The notes under the pieces are model-generated. The model was not told where the DNA came from and ran no database searches. It saw only the letters and a list, made by a program, of their open reading frames with translations. 64,000 nucleotides of DNA from Saccharum officinarum (taxonomy: Eukaryota > Streptophyta > Magnoliopsida > Poales > Poaceae). Positions 24,271-36,389 of the stretch are shown here, in pieces. The stretch is taken from the NCBI GenBank assembly GCA_020631735.1, contig CM036209.1:4749451-4813450 (forward strand), read 5' to 3'. How positions within the stretch are numbered: the stretch's first letter is position 1; every line of letters begins with the position of its first letter. The position numbers and the translations under genes were made by a program.

Positions 24271-24495
24271 TGTTAAGATATGTTCAGATATTGTATCGTA
24301 GATACAGGCGAGGTTTCGGTTGATGTAAACATAGGCTAGATACATTCCTTGTAACACAAGTAGATAGATTAGATCTTGTTGATATCTTTCTGTTGTAATT
24401 CCATACTTGGTGTACAAGCTATGCGGGGGCTTTGCCTGCCTATATAAACACGAAGCCGAAACCCGAGAGGGTACCTCGTTCTCGCCATCTTTACA
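24271..24495 (+). repeat. Copia 5' LTR
   Basis: It begins TGTTAAGATATG and ends CATCTTTACA. Near the 3' half, TATATAAACACG is a likely TATA box for the element. It matches the 3' LTR base for base as far as I can read. Confidence 0.95.
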
Positions 24496-24510
24496 TGGTA
24501 TCGGAGCCCG
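24496..24510 (+). other. Copia primer-binding site
   Basis: TGGTATCGGAGCCCG directly follows the 5' LTR. It is close to the TGGTATCAGAGC complement of initiator tRNA-Met used by most plant copia elements. Confidence 0.85.
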
Positions 24511-24530
24511 ACTCCTTACGGATCTGATCC

Positions 24531-27323
24531 ATGGGCGATTCATCTTCTTCCCCTGCATTTGCTATGCAACAGATAGGGTTCATACCCGTGAGCGAGAAGT
24601 TGTCAAGGAACAACTACAACATGTGGCGTCTTCAAGTCATGTCTGCGATCCGAGGCGCTCAACTCGGCGAGTACATCCTGCCGGCGGCCAAGGCACCGGA
24701 GATGTACCTAACTTCACTGAAGGCGGACGGCACCGTGGATGACAAGAAGGATCCGGTGCCCAACCCTGCCTACACCACCTGGATCTCCAAAGAACAGACG
24801 GTGCTAAACTTTATCCTGTCTTCACTTTCAAAGGAGATTTTTTCCCAGGTTACTGCCTCGGCAGATTCAGCGGCCAATGCTTGGGCTGCGATTGAAGCTC
24901 TCTTCGCATCGCAGTCCAGGGCCCGAGTCATCAGCACTCGGATGGCCCTGACCTCTGCAACAAAGGGATCATCTACGATCTCTGAGTACTTCACGAAGAT
25001 TAAAGCTCTTGCAGATGAGATGGCATCTGCAGGAAAGAAGCTGGAGGACGACGAGCTGGTCTCGTACATCTTGACCGGGCTAGACCTTGACTACGACCCG
25101 GTGGTGTCCGCCGTCGCCGCCAGAGTGGAGCCGATCTCGGTCGGTGAGCTGTTCACCCAGCTGACTGCTTTTGAGCAGCGCATGGAGCTGCGTGGAGGCG
25201 GCAACAACAACCCGTCCGCGAACATGGCTGCTAAAGGCGGCCGTGGCAACAACAACACACGTGGCCGTGGTGGTGGTGGTCGCGGTGGATTTGGACGTGG
25301 CTTCCAGAAGGGCGGACGCGGCGGTGGAGGCCGCAGCAGCAACTTCCTCCAGGGAGTGTTTTGCCAGCTCTGTGGCAAGGAAGGGCACCTCGTCATCAAG
25401 TGCTACAAGAGGTTTGACACTAACTTCACCGGTCCTCCTCAAAAGAGTGCTTCATCAGCCACAACTTCCTACGGAATTGACACCAATTGGTATGTCGATT
25501 CTGGCGCCACCGACCATGTGACAAGCGAGCTTGAGAAGCTCACGATCCGCGACAAATATGGTGGCCATGATCAAGTGCATTCAGCCAGTGGGGCAGGTAT
25601 GGATATTGATCACATTGGTTCCAGCGTTTTGCGTACTCCCACTAGCAATATTAATCTAAACAAAATTCTTCATGTTCCAAAAGCCACCAAAAATCTTTTA
25701 TCCGTTCATCGTCTTGCATGTGACAATAATGCCTTTTTAGAATTTCACCCGGATCATTTTTCTATTAAGGCACAGGGCACGAGGAGGACCCTTCTCAGAG
25801 GCAGATGTGAAGGGGGGCTTTATCCTTTGAAGTCGAGTCCATGCAAGTCGAGTCCAAATAAACAAGTCCTTGGTGTCATCGCCAAGCCGTCAGTGTCACT
25901 ATGGCACCATAGATTAGGGCATGCTTCAACTTCTGTAGTCAAGCAAGTTCTTAATCGCCATAGTCTTCCTTTTGTTAGTGATGAGTCGAATAAAACAGTG
26001 TGTGATGCTTGCCAACGAGGAAAAAGTCATCAATTGCCATATCCTATATCGACTAGTGTGTCTTCTAGTCCATTGAATCTTATATTCTCAGATGTATGGG
26101 GCCCTGCCCCTTCCTCCGTTGGAAGAAAAACTTATTATGTGAGCTTTATCGATGATTACAGCAAATTTACTTGGATTTATTTCTTACAGCATAAATCTGA
26201 AGTTTTTCATCGTTTCCATGAATTTCAGCAATTTGTGGAACGACAGTTTGATCGAAAAATCCTTGCTGTACAAACCGACTGGGGTGGTGAATATCAGTCT
26301 CTCAACTCTTTCTTTAAACGAGTTGGGATAGCACACCATGTCTCCTGTCCTCATGCCCACCAACAAAATGGTTCTGCCGAGCGTAAACATCGCCACATAG
26401 TCGAAGTCGGTTTGTCTCTGTTAGCTCATGCCTTAATGCCACTGAAATTCTGGGATGAAGCTTTTTCCACCGCTGTGTTCCTTATAAATAGACTTCCATC
26501 CAAAGTAATCCAAAACGAAACACCCTTTGAGCGGCTCTTCACAAACAAGATAGACTACTCCTTCCTTCGGTCTTTTGGCTGCGCGTGCTGGCCGAATTTG
26601 AGACCTTACAACACTCGTAAACTCCAATTCCGATCCACCCAGTGTGTTTTCTTGGGATATAGTGATTTACATAAAGGCTTTAAGTGTCTGGAGCCTTCTA
26701 CCGGGAGAGTTTATGTTTCACGAGATGTTGTCTTTGATGAAAAGGTCTTCCCATTTGCCAATCTACATCCCAATGCAGGTGCACGGCTCCGTGCCGAGCT
26801 TGCGGTCCTTCCTGATTCCCTGTTAAATCCCTCAGCTAGCTTTGGGGACGCAATTTTGCTTGACCGATGTGATACTAATCCTCTGTCTACTAATGCTACA
26901 CCTAGCCATGGTGTTGTTCATGATGAAACAGGAACATCTGCTGCATCGACGGGGGAAAATTCCAGTTCAAACGGTGATTCTCCCAGCTCTAGCGGCCGTC
27001 ATCTTATGTGCCCTCCGCATGGCGACAAGACGGGCACTCGATCCGAGGGGGATTTGGTTCCTGGCGGCAGCGTGACAGTGTCCATGACAGCGCCTGAATC
27101 TGGATCGGGATCGGTGCCTAATGCAGCAGCTTCGCTGTTCCCCTCTGCGCAATCACATGGCTCGGCTGCGGGATCTTCTCCATCAGCTTCAAACGCCACA
27201 CCGTCACATATGTCGACGTCCCAGCCACAACAGGATCTGATCGTGGGGGGGGCAGGTTGTCCATGGGGACCCTTCTCCTACTGTCGAGATATCGTCCGGA
27301 TCTGGTGTGGTTGCTCCGACTGA
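24531..27323 (+). CDS. Copia gag-protease-integrase polyprotein, frameshifted 3' end
   Basis: The frame has 930 codons. A gag region (UBN2-like) with Met at 24531 comes first, then a Gly/Arg-rich stretch (about residues 220-270) and a CCHC zinc knuckle starting at Cys278 ([14 protein letters not shown]). The aspartic protease motif DSG is at 323-325. A GAG-pre-integrase zinc domain ([13 protein letters not shown]) and the integrase core follow, with catalytic Asp about 520, Asp583 in TDWGGEY and Glu617 in AERKHR. The last two are 33 residues apart rather than the usual 35. A Ser/Pro-rich linker precedes the end. After an eight-G run (27245-27252) the frame changes and stops at 27323, before reverse transcriptase. 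The shift is +1 relative to the next frame. Confidence 0.9.
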   Translation: MGDSSSSPAFAMQQIGFIPVSEKLSRNNYNMWRLQVMSAIRGAQLGEYILPAAKAPEMYLTSLKADGTVDDKKDPVPNPAYTTWISKEQTVLNFILSSLSKEIFSQVTASADSAANAWAAIEALFASQSRARVISTRMALTSATKGSSTISEYFTKIKALADEMASAGKKLEDDELVSYILTGLDLDYDPVVSAVAARVEPISVGELFTQLTAFEQRMELRGGGNNNPSANMAAKGGRGNNNTRGRGGGGRGGFGRGFQKGGRGGGGRSSNFLQGVFCQLCGKEGHLVIKCYKRFDTNFTGPPQKSASSATTSYGIDTNWYVDSGATDHVTSELEKLTIRDKYGGHDQVHSASGAGMDIDHIGSSVLRTPTSNINLNKILHVPKATKNLLSVHRLACDNNAFLEFHPDHFSIKAQGTRRTLLRGRCEGGLYPLKSSPCKSSPNKQVLGVIAKPSVSLWHHRLGHASTSVVKQVLNRHSLPFVSDESNKTVCDACQRGKSHQLPYPISTSVSSSPLNLIFSDVWGPAPSSVGRKTYYVSFIDDYSKFTWIYFLQHKSEVFHRFHEFQQFVERQFDRKILAVQTDWGGEYQSLNSFFKRVGIAHHVSCPHAHQQNGSAERKHRHIVEVGLSLLAHALMPLKFWDEAFSTAVFLINRLPSKVIQNETPFERLFTNKIDYSFLRSFGCACWPNLRPYNTRKLQFRSTQCVFLGYSDLHKGFKCLEPSTGRVYVSRDVVFDEKVFPFANLHPNAGARLRAELAVLPDSLLNPSASFGDAILLDRCDTNPLSTNATPSHGVVHDETGTSAASTGENSSSNGDSPSSSGRHLMCPPHGDKTGTRSEGDLVPGGSVTVSMTAPESGSGSVPNAAASLFPSAQSHGSAAGSSPSASNATPSHMSTSQPQQDLIVGGAGCPWGPFSYCRDIVRIWCGCSD

Positions 27324-28971
27324 AGGCCATCCTGTGGTGTCCAGGCCTACAACTCGTTCACAGCATGGGATACACAAGCCAAAGGTCTATACCGATGGCA
27401 CAGTAAGATGGGGAATGTCAGTGACTTCTGGAAACAGTGAACCAAGCTCGGTTGGCGAAGCTCTGCGTGATCCAAGATGGGTAGCTGCGATGGACAACGA
27501 ATATCAAGCCTTGCTCAAGAATAAGACATGGCACTTGGTTCCTCTACCAAAGGGCAAAAATATTATAGACTGCAAGTGGGTCTTCAAAGTCAAGAGAAAA
27601 GCTGATGGCACAATTGACAGATACAAGGCACGTCTAGTTGCTAAGGGGTTCAAGCAACGTTATGGAATTGACTACGAGAATACGTTTAGTCCAGTAGTCA
27701 AGGCAGCCACAATTCGACTAATTCTCTCTATTGCAGTCTCTAGGGGATGGACACTACGACAATTGGATGTGCAAAATGCGTTTTTGCACGGAATTCTGGA
27801 AGAGGAGGTATACATGCGACAACCTCCTGGATATGCTGATAAGTCCAAGTCAACATTTGTGTGCAAGTTAGATAAAGCTTTATATGGCCTCAAGCAGGCT
27901 CCACGAGCATGGTATGAGCGTTTGAGTGGAAAGTTGCAAGCTCTGGGATTCAAGCCATCAAGAGCAGACACGTCTCTATTCTACTACAGCAAGGGAACGT
28001 ATGCAATGTTTGTGTTGGTATACGTTGATGACATTATAGTGGCGAGTTCTTCATCAGAAGCAACACGGGCTTTGCTGAAGGATTTGGAGAAGGAGTTTGC
28101 ATTGAAGGATCTCGGGGATTTGCATTATTTCCTGGGGATTGAAGTCAAAAGGAACACTGATGGCTTGATTCTATCACAGGAGAAGTATGCTCGAGATATT
28201 ATAAAGAGGACAAACATGTCGAATTGTAAACCGGTCAACACACCCCTGCCTAGTACCGAGAAGATCAGCATAGAAGATGGGGATCCACTTGGATCTGAAG
28301 ACTCTACCAACTACAGAAGTGTTGTGGGCGCACTGCAGTATCTAACTCTAACCCGGCCGGACATCTCCTTTGCTGTCAACCGGGTTTGTCAGTTCTTGCA
28401 CTCACCTACGACCACGCATTGGACCGCTGTGAAGCGAATACTCCGATATGTTCAGGGTACACACAAGCTTGGGCTTGCAATCAAGAAGTCCAAGTCAATG
28501 TTGGTAAGCGCGTTTTCAGATGCCGACTGGGCAGGAGATGTTGATGGGCGAAGATCAACCGGTGGTTTTGGGGTCTTCCTTGGCTGCAACTTGATATCCT
28601 GGAGCGCAAGGAAGCAAGCCACAGTCTCACGCTCGAGCACAGAAGCCGAATACAAGGCACTTGCAGATGCTACTGCAGAAATGATGTGGGTGCAAAAGTT
28701 GCTTAAAGAACTAAGAGTTCAGCACCCTCCGGTGGCAAGGCTTTGGTGTGACAACATTGGAGCCACTTATATGACTGCTAATCCAGTGTTTCATGCGAGG
28801 ACGAAGCACATCGAAATTGATTTTCATTTCGTACGAGAAAGAGTGGCACAAAAACTTCTGGAAGTGAGACATGTAAGTACTCATGATCAAGTAGCCGATG
28901 GGTTTACAAAGTCATTGCCGTTGGCCAAGTTGCTGTGTTTCAGAAACAATCTCAACCTAGTGGCCGGTTGA
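27307..28971 (+). CDS. Copia reverse transcriptase-RNase H frame
   Basis: The frame has 554 codons in the +1 frame relative to the gag-integrase frame and overlaps it by 17 bp. Reverse transcriptase words are [41 protein letters not shown] and the active-site YVDDII at about codon 238. RNase H follows ([36 protein letters not shown]). It ends just before the polypurine tract. Nothing inside it is broken. Whether it is reached by frameshifting, or only through a one-base repair of the upstream frame, is unknown. Confidence 0.9.
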   Translation: MVAPTEGHPVVSRPTTRSQHGIHKPKVYTDGTVRWGMSVTSGNSEPSSVGEALRDPRWVAAMDNEYQALLKNKTWHLVPLPKGKNIIDCKWVFKVKRKADGTIDRYKARLVAKGFKQRYGIDYENTFSPVVKAATIRLILSIAVSRGWTLRQLDVQNAFLHGILEEEVYMRQPPGYADKSKSTFVCKLDKALYGLKQAPRAWYERLSGKLQALGFKPSRADTSLFYYSKGTYAMFVLVYVDDIIVASSSSEATRALLKDLEKEFALKDLGDLHYFLGIEVKRNTDGLILSQEKYARDIIKRTNMSNCKPVNTPLPSTEKISIEDGDPLGSEDSTNYRSVVGALQYLTLTRPDISFAVNRVCQFLHSPTTTHWTAVKRILRYVQGTHKLGLAIKKSKSMLVSAFSDADWAGDVDGRRSTGGFGVFLGCNLISWSARKQATVSRSSTEAEYKALADATAEMMWVQKLLKELRVQHPPVARLWCDNIGATYMTANPVFHARTKHIEIDFHFVRERVAQKLLEVRHVSTHDQVADGFTKSLPLAKLLCFRNNLNLVAG

Positions 28972-28984
28972 GATTGAGGGAGGG
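28971..28984 (+). other. Copia polypurine tract
   Basis: GAGATTGAGGGAGGG-type purine sequence immediately precedes the 3' LTR, the usual plus-strand priming site. Confidence 0.75.
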
Positions 28985-29209
28985 TGTTAAGATATGTTCA
29001 GATATTGTATCGTAGATACAGGCGAGGTTTCGGTTGATGTAAACATAGGCTAGATACATTCCTTGTAACACAAGTAGATAGATTAGATCTTGTTGATATC
29101 TTTCTGTTGTAATTCCATACTTGGTGTACAAGCTATGCGGGGGCTTTGCCTGCCTATATAAACACGAAGCCGAAACCCGAGAGGGTACCTCGTTCTCGCC
29201 ATCTTTACA
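28985..29209 (+). repeat. Copia 3' LTR
   Basis: It has the same 225-bp sequence as 24271-24495. The flanking CTGAG duplication follows directly. Confidence 0.95.
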
Positions 29210-31690
29210 CTGAGGAATGCTCCGGCAGGTCCAGACGATAAGCCACTGACCCAGTGCGGTCCAGAATGCGGAAGGGGCCAAAGAAGCGAAAAGCCAGTTT
29301 ATGATGTGAACGCGGAGCCAAGGATGTTTGCACATACGGCTGCAACTTCAAATAGACAAGATCACCAACTGCAAAATGACGTTCAGACCTGTGCTGATCA
29401 GTCTGCTTCTTCATTCTGTTTTTGCCACGATGGAGATGGTGACGTAGGAGCTCATCCATCCACTGACGGTCTGTAGACCAAGTAATCACGGCTGGATGTG
29501 ATGCAGCAGCCGGATCAATCTTCAACAAGCGAGGTGGATAACCGTAGAGAGCCTCAAAAGGAGAGCGACCGATAGCAGATTGGAAACAAGTGTTGTACCA
29601 AACTTCTGCAGACGTCAGCCCCCGACTCCATTTACTGGGGCAAGCATGCACATAACACCGGAGGTACGTCTCCAAGCACTGGTTGAGCCGCTCAGTTTGT
29701 CCATCGGACTGTGGGTGGTAAGCTGTGCTGCGACAAAGAGAAACATCTGCAAGCTTGAACAGCTCCGACCAAAAATGACTGGTGAAAATGCGGTCGCGGT
29801 CAGAGATGATAGAGCTTGGAAGGCCATGCAATCGGTAAACAGTGTGAAAAGAAAGATTTGGCCACGGCCTCAACTGTAAACGGGTGGCGAAGTGGAATGA
29901 AATGGCCATATTTGGTAAACAAATCAATAATCACCAAGATGCAATTGAAGGATCCAGACAGGGGAAGGCCTTCAATAAAGTCCATGGAAATCGCCTGCCA
30001 GGCAGACTCAGGCACCGGCAACGGCTATAAGAGACCTGGAGACTTTGAGCGGTCATATTTGGACTGTTGACAGATATGGCAGGACTGAACATAAGCTTGA
30101 ACTGCAGCTTTCATTCCCTTCCACGCAAAACATTGCTTCAGCCTGCTATAGGTAACTGGGGCACCAGAATGACCACCCCAAGCAATTGAATGGAACTGAG
30201 CAATCAGGCGAAGCTGAAGAGCAGGATCCGCACCAATCCAAATACGTGATTGGTAGCAGAGAAGACCAGACTGCAGTGTATAGTTAGGAACTGCTGCTGG
30301 ATCCAACGCCAACTTGGTCAACAGGCCAGAAGCAAAGGAGTCCTCCTTATAACTAGCAATCACTGCAGCTCGCCAGGGTGGAATCAGTGAAGTAACAGCT
30401 GAACAAATAAAAGAAGGAGAAGGGTGGTGAGATAGCGCATCGGCCGCTCTGTTGTCAGAGCCCGGGCGATAGACAATGCGATATTGGAGGCCCAACAGTT
30501 TGGAGAAAACCTTCTGTTGCCAGGAGTATGCAAACGCTGCTCCGTGAGCTGAGTGAGACTCTTCTGATCTATGAGGATCACAAATTCTTGGAATTGCAAA
30601 TAAGGTCGCCACAACTGTACTGCCAATAAGATTGCCATAAACTCCTTCTCATAGGTTGACAAGCCACGAGATTTGACACCCAAAGCTTTACTCATAAAGG
30701 CGAGAGGGTGGCCCTCTTGCATCAGCACATCACCAACCCCTACATCGGACGCATCAGTCTCAATGGTGAAGGGCTTGGCAAAGTTTGGGAGAGCAAGGAC
30801 CGGAGACTGACATAGAGCTGTCTTCAATGCTTGAAAGGCTGCGGCATGCTCAGGTGTCCAGATGAACAAGGAGTGCTTCTTAAGTAAGCTGGTAAGAGGC
30901 TTCGAGATGATACCAAAGTGGCGCACAAAACGGCGATAATAGCCGGCAAGCCCCAAGAATGAAAGGAGTTCCTTGACAGATCCCGGAGTTGGCTAAGAGG
31001 CAATAGCTTCCAACTTTACAGGATCAGTGCCGACACCGGCAGCACTGATAACATGACCAAGATAGGAAATCTCAGTTTGGGCAAAAGAACACTTGGACAT
31101 TTTGAGCTTCCATTGATCGGCCCACAGCAAATCGAACACACACCGCAGATGATTGAGATGTTCCTCCAAGGACCGGCTGTATATTAGGATATCATCAAAA
31201 AAAAAGACCAAAACAAACTTCCAGAGATAGGGCCCAAGAGTTGTGTTCATGGCATCTTGAAAAGTTCCTGGTGCTCCGGTCAAGCCGAAAGACATGACGC
31301 GGAACTCAAAATGCCCAAAATGAGTCTGGAAGGCCGTCTTGTATTCGTCGCCAGATTTCATGCAGATCTGATGGAATCCCGACCAGAGGTCCAAGGTGGT
31401 AAAGTATATGGCACCAGTAAGCTCATAAAGTAACTCCTCAATAATAGGCACTGGGTACTTGCCCTTTGCAGTAATGGCGTTAAGTTGGCGGTAATCAACA
31501 CAGAATCGCCAACTATTGTCCTTTTTTCTTAACTAGTAACACAGGCGAAGCAAAAGCACTGGAACTTTTTTGTATAAATGCCCTGTTGCAACATCTCAGT
31601 AACCTGCTTCTCGATTTCAGACTTCAATAGAGGAGCATAACGATATGGCCTGACAAAAACTGGCTGAACCCCAGAATAGAGTGATTGTTC
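29210..31690 (-). pseudogene. Ty3/gypsy chromovirus pol remnant (RT, RNase H, integrase)
   Basis: Read from 31690 downwards: reverse transcriptase (TLDLWSGFHQI, FRVMSFGLTGAPGTFQ, FFDDILIYS preceded by one extra Phe), then a TAG where Trp is usual near 30993. RNase H follows (FTIETDASDVGVG, STYEKEFMAI), then a frame change near 30500. The HHCC integrase zinc domain (CHICQQSK) and core come next (MDFIEGLP, then after another frame change DRDRIFTSHFW and AYHPQSDGQTER). Gag, protease and both LTRs are missing, so the copy is 5'-truncated at about 31690. It cannot make a working polyprotein. The C-terminus lies beyond the copia insertion at 23926-24265. Confidence 0.9.
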
Positions 31691-31761
31691 CTAAAGGGTT
31701 CGTTTCTAAGAACAAAATCAGATATACATCATACATATATTAAGATTATTTTTTAAACGTA

Positions 31762-31910
31762 CAACAACTCCCTCCATTTTAAATTGCTAAGTTATTTTGA
31801 TTTTTCTAGATGCAGAGCTTCTATTATATATCTAGACATAGTGTATACGTAGGTCCATTTAAATAAAATTATGTATCTAGAAAAGACAAAATGACTTTTT
31901 TTTAATATGC
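31762..31910. mobile_element. Stowaway-like MITE remnant
   Basis: It starts CTCCCTCCATTTTAAATTGC and has the inner TATATCTAGACATAGTG and ATCTAGAAAAGACAAAATGAC phrases also seen in the MITE at 63278-63427. The right terminus is lost. Confidence 0.55.
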
Positions 31911-32346
31911 AAAAGATTTACACATCATTGTATTTAAGAAGAAGAATGTAATAATACAAACAGCGCGCTTCTTACAAGCACCCTAGAGGTCTACAAGAAC
32001 AGCCGAAGGTGCTGAATGTCCTAGTATACGAGTTCAGGTTTCAATATTACACAAATGGTATATAACCAAAGTATGCGCAACGATGCAACCTAAAAGGTGG
32101 CCTTGCATCTCCACTGCTGTCTACACGACCCTTTCCCGACGTCGCTGAAGATAAGAGTACAAACAATTCACTAAATAAATGAACATATTTATTATTGGGA
32201 TGACTTGAAGTCTTTACAAGTTAGTACTAGAAAAAGAACTGTTAATCCAAATATTGTTCATATGTCAGGTTATTCAAGCACGAATTTTCAGAGTGTACAA
32301 GCACGGATATTCAAGCTTATTGATAAGTAGCATTAGCATAAGCATA

Positions 32347-33380
32347 GAGCATCTCCAACAGGCTACCTAAACAGACTACCTATCCTATATTTGGGTAGTG
32401 AATGGCAAAAAAAATGCACTTCGACAGGCTACCTATCATCCTACCTAAATTTGTTGGCCCAATAAATTTTTATTTCCACTACCTACATTTGTTGGGCCAA
32501 CAGAAGGGCAGCTAAAAATCTGTTCGGTCGTTTCCTCCCCCACCCGCAACTTCTTCCCCCACGCCGCGACTTCTTCCCTGCACCGCAAGGCCTAGGGTTC
32601 CACCGCCACTGCCACTAGCACCGGGGAAGAGGCTGCCGTCGTGTTGCAACCTCACCGGAATGGGGTGACCGGCGTTCCTCCTCCTCGGCCTGCGCCATCC
32701 TTCGCCTACAGTCCTCCTCTCCGGCTCCCTGTCCGGGATTTGGTGACCGGCGCTAGCTTCCTCCTCCTCGGCCCGCGCCCTCCTCGGCCGGCGTTCCTCC
32801 TCCCTAGCCCGCGCCCTCCAACACCGGCCTTCCTCCTCCCCTGGTCGTGCCCTCCCACGCCGCACCTGACGAGGCCACAAAGGAGGCCGCACCTGACCTG
32901 CCGGAGTTCTTCCTCTTCCACGCCAATCATCTTCCAGCCGCGCGCCTCCTCCACGACCCTGACCGGATCTGGAGGTCCGCCGGTGGAGCTCCTCCCTCGC
33001 CGGCAGAGCTCGCCCTTCCCCCGTAGGCCTCCCTCACCGGTACAGCTCGTCCTCTGGCAATAGCGGCCCTCCTCCGGCCTCCTCTAGCACGGCCGCGAGC
33101 GCACGGCGGCCTCCTCCGGCGCGGACGGCCTTGCTCCGGTGCGCAGCTCGGCAGCTGCCCATCGCGGCTCGTCCTGCTATGGCTCTGCTCTGCTCTGTCG
33201 TAGGAAGAAGAAGCTGATGACATGTAGGACCCTGTTGTCATTCACTACTAGATTGAATTTGGCTAGCCTATGTAGTACTTTGGAGTTTGGAGCAAAAAAA
33301 AAAAAGGTAGCATAGAAATTGGTAGCTACCTAAATAGAGATTTAGGCAGTGTGTTTTAGGTAGTAATGTTGGAGATGCTC
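32347..33380. mobile_element. GAGCATCTCC-type element carrying a GC-rich insert
   Basis: Ends GAGCATCTCCAACAGGCTACC and GGTAGTAATGTTGGAGATGCTC are inverted. Inner CTACCTAAA motifs are mirrored at the right. Between AT-rich arms lies about 700 bp of GC-rich, coding-like sequence (32520-33240) with open frames on both strands. This fits a PIF/Harbinger-type MITE that has captured host DNA, but no source gene is recognised and no clean 3-bp duplication is seen. Confidence 0.6.
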
Positions 33381-34396
33381 CTTCATATCAATAATGTTTA
33401 GCTTCAATAAATTATACATCTGTTATGTTTTATTATTCCAACGAATATTGGAATCTTACCTATCAGCCACCCAATTCCTCCCACTGTATTCCTGCATTGG
33501 AATTCCACCATCTACCAACCAACCATTGGTTTTTTTCCCCATTGACACTTATCTTCCCAAGCCATTTCCAATGTTTGAGCATGTTGGTGTCAGTGAAGAG
33601 GTACTATACGGTGAATAAGATCACGAAGAAGATGAGGAGGACGATGACACTACGTACACTATTTTCTTCAATATTTAGGCAATATTGTTGATGGAACGGT
33701 AGATTACACTCCGAAAATCTATCACGTACCAAACACTCTTTTCTTCAATAATTAGGTGATAAATTATTGGCAGAGGCCGTGCTGCCAACTTAAAATATAT
33801 AATAAATGATGGCACATAGAAAATAATGGACACATTCAACTCCGTGCATGATACTTCACTTATTTCGTTAGGCCATTGTTGGACTTTTCTTGGGCGAGCT
33901 TTAAGTGAAGCTAAAGAAACTTGAGTGAACCTAACGACTCCTCTTTTTGTTTCTCTTTCCCCTTGTGTCACTTTGAGTAAACCTGAAGATTTTGTAGCTT
34001 GTGACTAGCTAGCTTGAATTTTTGCCAACATTTTCACCAGGAATCATAAAGGGAGCGCAGTACAAAAGACCAAAACTGGTCGGTGGTGGCCTATATATAG
34101 GCCAAGAAACGAATATAAAAACAAAGACCGGGAATACTTTTTGTTGCCTACAATATATAACCACTCTTGTGATCAGATAAACCACGAATACGAAAAAACA
34201 ACATGTGCTACTACAAAGAACTAAGTTTTTCACCACAAAAATCCTTGCAAATATATCTCACTTTATCCTTTGCATTTCCTGTATTATTGATTGAAGAATT
34301 CGAAATCGCAATAAACGGCATCAAATCCTATACCGAAAAGAACAAACGTATAGAAGTCCATACAACATATCCAATACTCATGGACCGCGTGCATCA
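33381..34396. other. Intergenic stretch, 3' flank of the transporter gene
   Basis: AT-rich, with only short frames and no recognised repeat boundaries. The last few hundred bases before 34397 probably include the transporter's 3' UTR. Confidence 0.4.
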
Positions 34397-35575
34397 TCAG
34401 TTTTTGTGGTCACCACCGTCGCCGGCGCCGTCCTTGTTGTCCGGCGGCAGCAACCGCGCGCCTGCCTCCGCGTCATCGTCCGGCTTGGCCACCGCCATTG
34501 CCGCCGCCTTCCTCTGGGCCTCCTTGGCCTTGAGCGCCTGCAGCTTGGCGTGGTTGTAGTATGCGACGCCGAGGAAGGCGATGCCGTAGCCGACGAGGTT
34601 GATGGGGGTGACGGTGTCCTTGATGACCGTCCACGAGAAGGCGATGAGCAGCCAGTCCTTGACGACGCCGGCGACGTTCATGGTGAGCGCGGACGTCTTG
34701 CCCACGAGCAGGAACACGGCGAGGTTGAGAGCGAATGCACAGAACGAGTTGGTCCCGAAGACGAACACGTCGGGGCGGGCGAGCCGCCCCCCGGCGGCGG
34801 CGGCGCGCAGCCGGGGAAGCTCGATGGCGTACCACGGGATGGTGAGGAAGACGAGGCAGCATGGCGCGACGTAGTAGAGCGAGGTGATGGGGTTGAGCGA
34901 CACTCCCTTGGAGGTGAGCAGGATCTGGATGAGCACGAGGCGGGTGGCCTCGGCGGCGACGGCGAGCAGCTGCAGCATCACGCCGAACACGTCGAAGCGG
35001 GCCTCGCCGTAGGCGGCGACGGCGACGCCCGCGGAGATGGCGAGCATGTTGAGCAGCGTGGCGCGGCGGAAGGCGTCGGTGCGGAGCGCGACGGCGAGGG
35101 AGTAGACGGCGACGGGCATGAGCGCCTTGAGCATCTGGATGAAGGAGACGGAGAGGTAGATGTAGGCGGAGTTGGAGAACCAGAGCGAGAGCGCGTACAG
35201 CGCGCCGATCGGGAGCACGGAGGAGGCGTACAGGCGCGGCGTCATGGCCTGCTGAGGGGAGGACGGGACGTCGACGACGCGGAGGACGCGGACGAGCAAG
35301 AAGGCGAGCGTCGCGCAGAACGCCATGTGGATCATGGTGAGCGAGATTGGGAACGGCCAGTTGTAGAGCTTCGGGTCTAGGATGTACTTGTTGTAGACGA
35401 TGACTGAGAAGCTCAGGCTCATCCAGATCCCCACGTACGCGTACGACAGCAGCACGGACCGCAGCACCGACGGCGGTGGTGGTGGTGGTGGCGCCGGGGT
35501 GGGGGACGACGACGGCGACGAGGTGGAGGAGGTTACCTCCATGGCGGCGGGCTTGGTGTCGTCGCCGGAGCCCAT
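34397..35575 (-). CDS. TPT-family sugar-phosphate/nucleotide-sugar transporter (At5g25400 type)
   Basis: An intronless frame of 392 codons, Met at 35573-35575. Residues 1-37 are Ser/Pro-rich. About nine or ten hydrophobic segments follow. Family phrases in order are [112 protein letters not shown] and [20 protein letters not shown]. The tail is charged (KAKEAQRK) and may hold a lysine-based retrieval signal. The match to Arabidopsis At5g25400/At5g11230/At4g32390 relatives (KD/KT clade of the drug/metabolite transporter superfamily, Golgi/ER) is strong over the whole length. The substrate is not fixed by sequence. Very high GC explains the long overlapping frames on the other strand. Confidence 0.95.
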   Translation of the reverse strand: MGSGDDTKPAAMEVTSSTSSPSSSPTPAPPPPPPPSVLRSVLLSYAYVGIWMSLSFSVIVYNKYILDPKLYNWPFPISLTMIHMAFCATLAFLLVRVLRVVDVPSSPQQAMTPRLYASSVLPIGALYALSLWFSNSAYIYLSVSFIQMLKALMPVAVYSLAVALRTDAFRRATLLNMLAISAGVAVAAYGEARFDVFGVMLQLLAVAAEATRLVLIQILLTSKGVSLNPITSLYYVAPCCLVFLTIPWYAIELPRLRAAAAGGRLARPDVFVFGTNSFCAFALNLAVFLLVGKTSALTMNVAGVVKDWLLIAFSWTVIKDTVTPINLVGYGIAFLGVAYYNHAKLQALKAKEAQRKAAAMAVAKPDDDAEAGARLLPPDNKDGAGDGGDHKN

Positions 35576-36091
35576 CGCGATGGCTGTGTGTGGTGGCCTG
35601 TTGTGTTCGAAAATGTTGGAGATGCATCGCTTCGCGCGTTGACATTTAAGCGCAGTGGGTGTGTGTCACTCACTCACTCGGACACTCGCTTTGCTTGGTG
35701 AAGGCGTGAAGCTGAAGCTGCACGGAATGGATGGAGCCATGGACCCTTTACGCTTTACGTACGCTCTGCTTCAACTGCTGACCAAGCAGCTTGAAACCCG
35801 GAGATACTAGACTAGACCTTCAGTGTCCAAGCTGAATTATACTCTTTAAATTTCTGTTAATGTCATGCTCATGCATGTTGGGAATTTGTGCAATGCAAAG
35901 AAAGAAACACATGATGGCTGCTGAAGCTGAAGGTCTAGTGACAGGGGACTCTGCTCAACTCCGAATGATGAGATCAGAGGACGCTGACATGAGACTCAAA
36001 AGGGTGACTTTTTAGCTGCTGGGACTTTCAAGTGCAGTGTAACCGACGTTGAAGCAATCTTTCTAGGAAACTGGGAGATGAGTACGTTTGA
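35576..36091. other. 5' flank of the transporter gene
   Basis: It contains the minus-strand leader and promoter of the transporter. I could not choose a TATA box with confidence. No other gene is seen. Confidence 0.4.
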
Positions 36092-36389
36092 GAATTTTTT
36101 TAAATAATATTTTTTAATGATTAAATGCAAATGTAGCATTTGATTAAAAAGAATTGCAAATTTAGTAGGCTTTCGATCACTGGATAGCCAATAGGAGGCA
36201 TATCGGGCTCTGGAGTGCCGACATGGCCCCTGTCGGCCTTCCACGGGACGACTAGTCCTGTCGGTGGTCCTGCAGGCCTATCGGCTACTACGGGCCGTTG
36301 AGCTGCCGACAGACTGGTACATGTCAAATTTTTGTATAACAGCTTCTAGGTTTGCAATTAATCATTAAAAATATTGTTTAAAAAAATTC
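36092..36389. mobile_element. Foldback MITE with about 38-bp inverted repeats
   Basis: GAATTTTTTTAAATAATATT at the left pairs with the right-end complement AATATTGTTTAAAAAAATTC, and the pairing extends through AATGATTAA to TTGCAA. The centre is GC-richer, with repeated CTGTCGG. The family is uncertain. Confidence 0.65.

Larger units (their letters stand above)
24271..29209 (+). mobile_element. Ty1/copia element, nearly intact, matching LTRs (4939 bp)
   Basis: Two 225-bp LTRs (24271-24495 and 28985-29209) appear identical by eye. The flanking 5-bp duplication CTGAG is perfect (24266-24270 and 29210-29214). A tRNA-iMet-type primer site and a polypurine tract are in place. Domain order is gag, protease, integrase, reverse transcriptase, RNase H, so it belongs to copia, and small LTRs with a QTDWGGEY integrase phrase suggest the Ale/Retrofit/Hopscotch group. 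Matching LTRs imply recent insertion. It sits in reverse orientation inside an old chromovirus. Confidence 0.95.

Noticed and set aside
34406..35380. Plus-strand frame of 324 codons opposite the transporter
   Set aside because: Shadow of a very GC-rich gene. Composition is Gly/Asp/Glu/His-rich as expected from the antisense frame, with no domain.
34473..35645. Second minus-strand frame of 390 codons over the transporter
   Set aside because: Arg/His/Pro-rich out-of-frame reading of the same gene.
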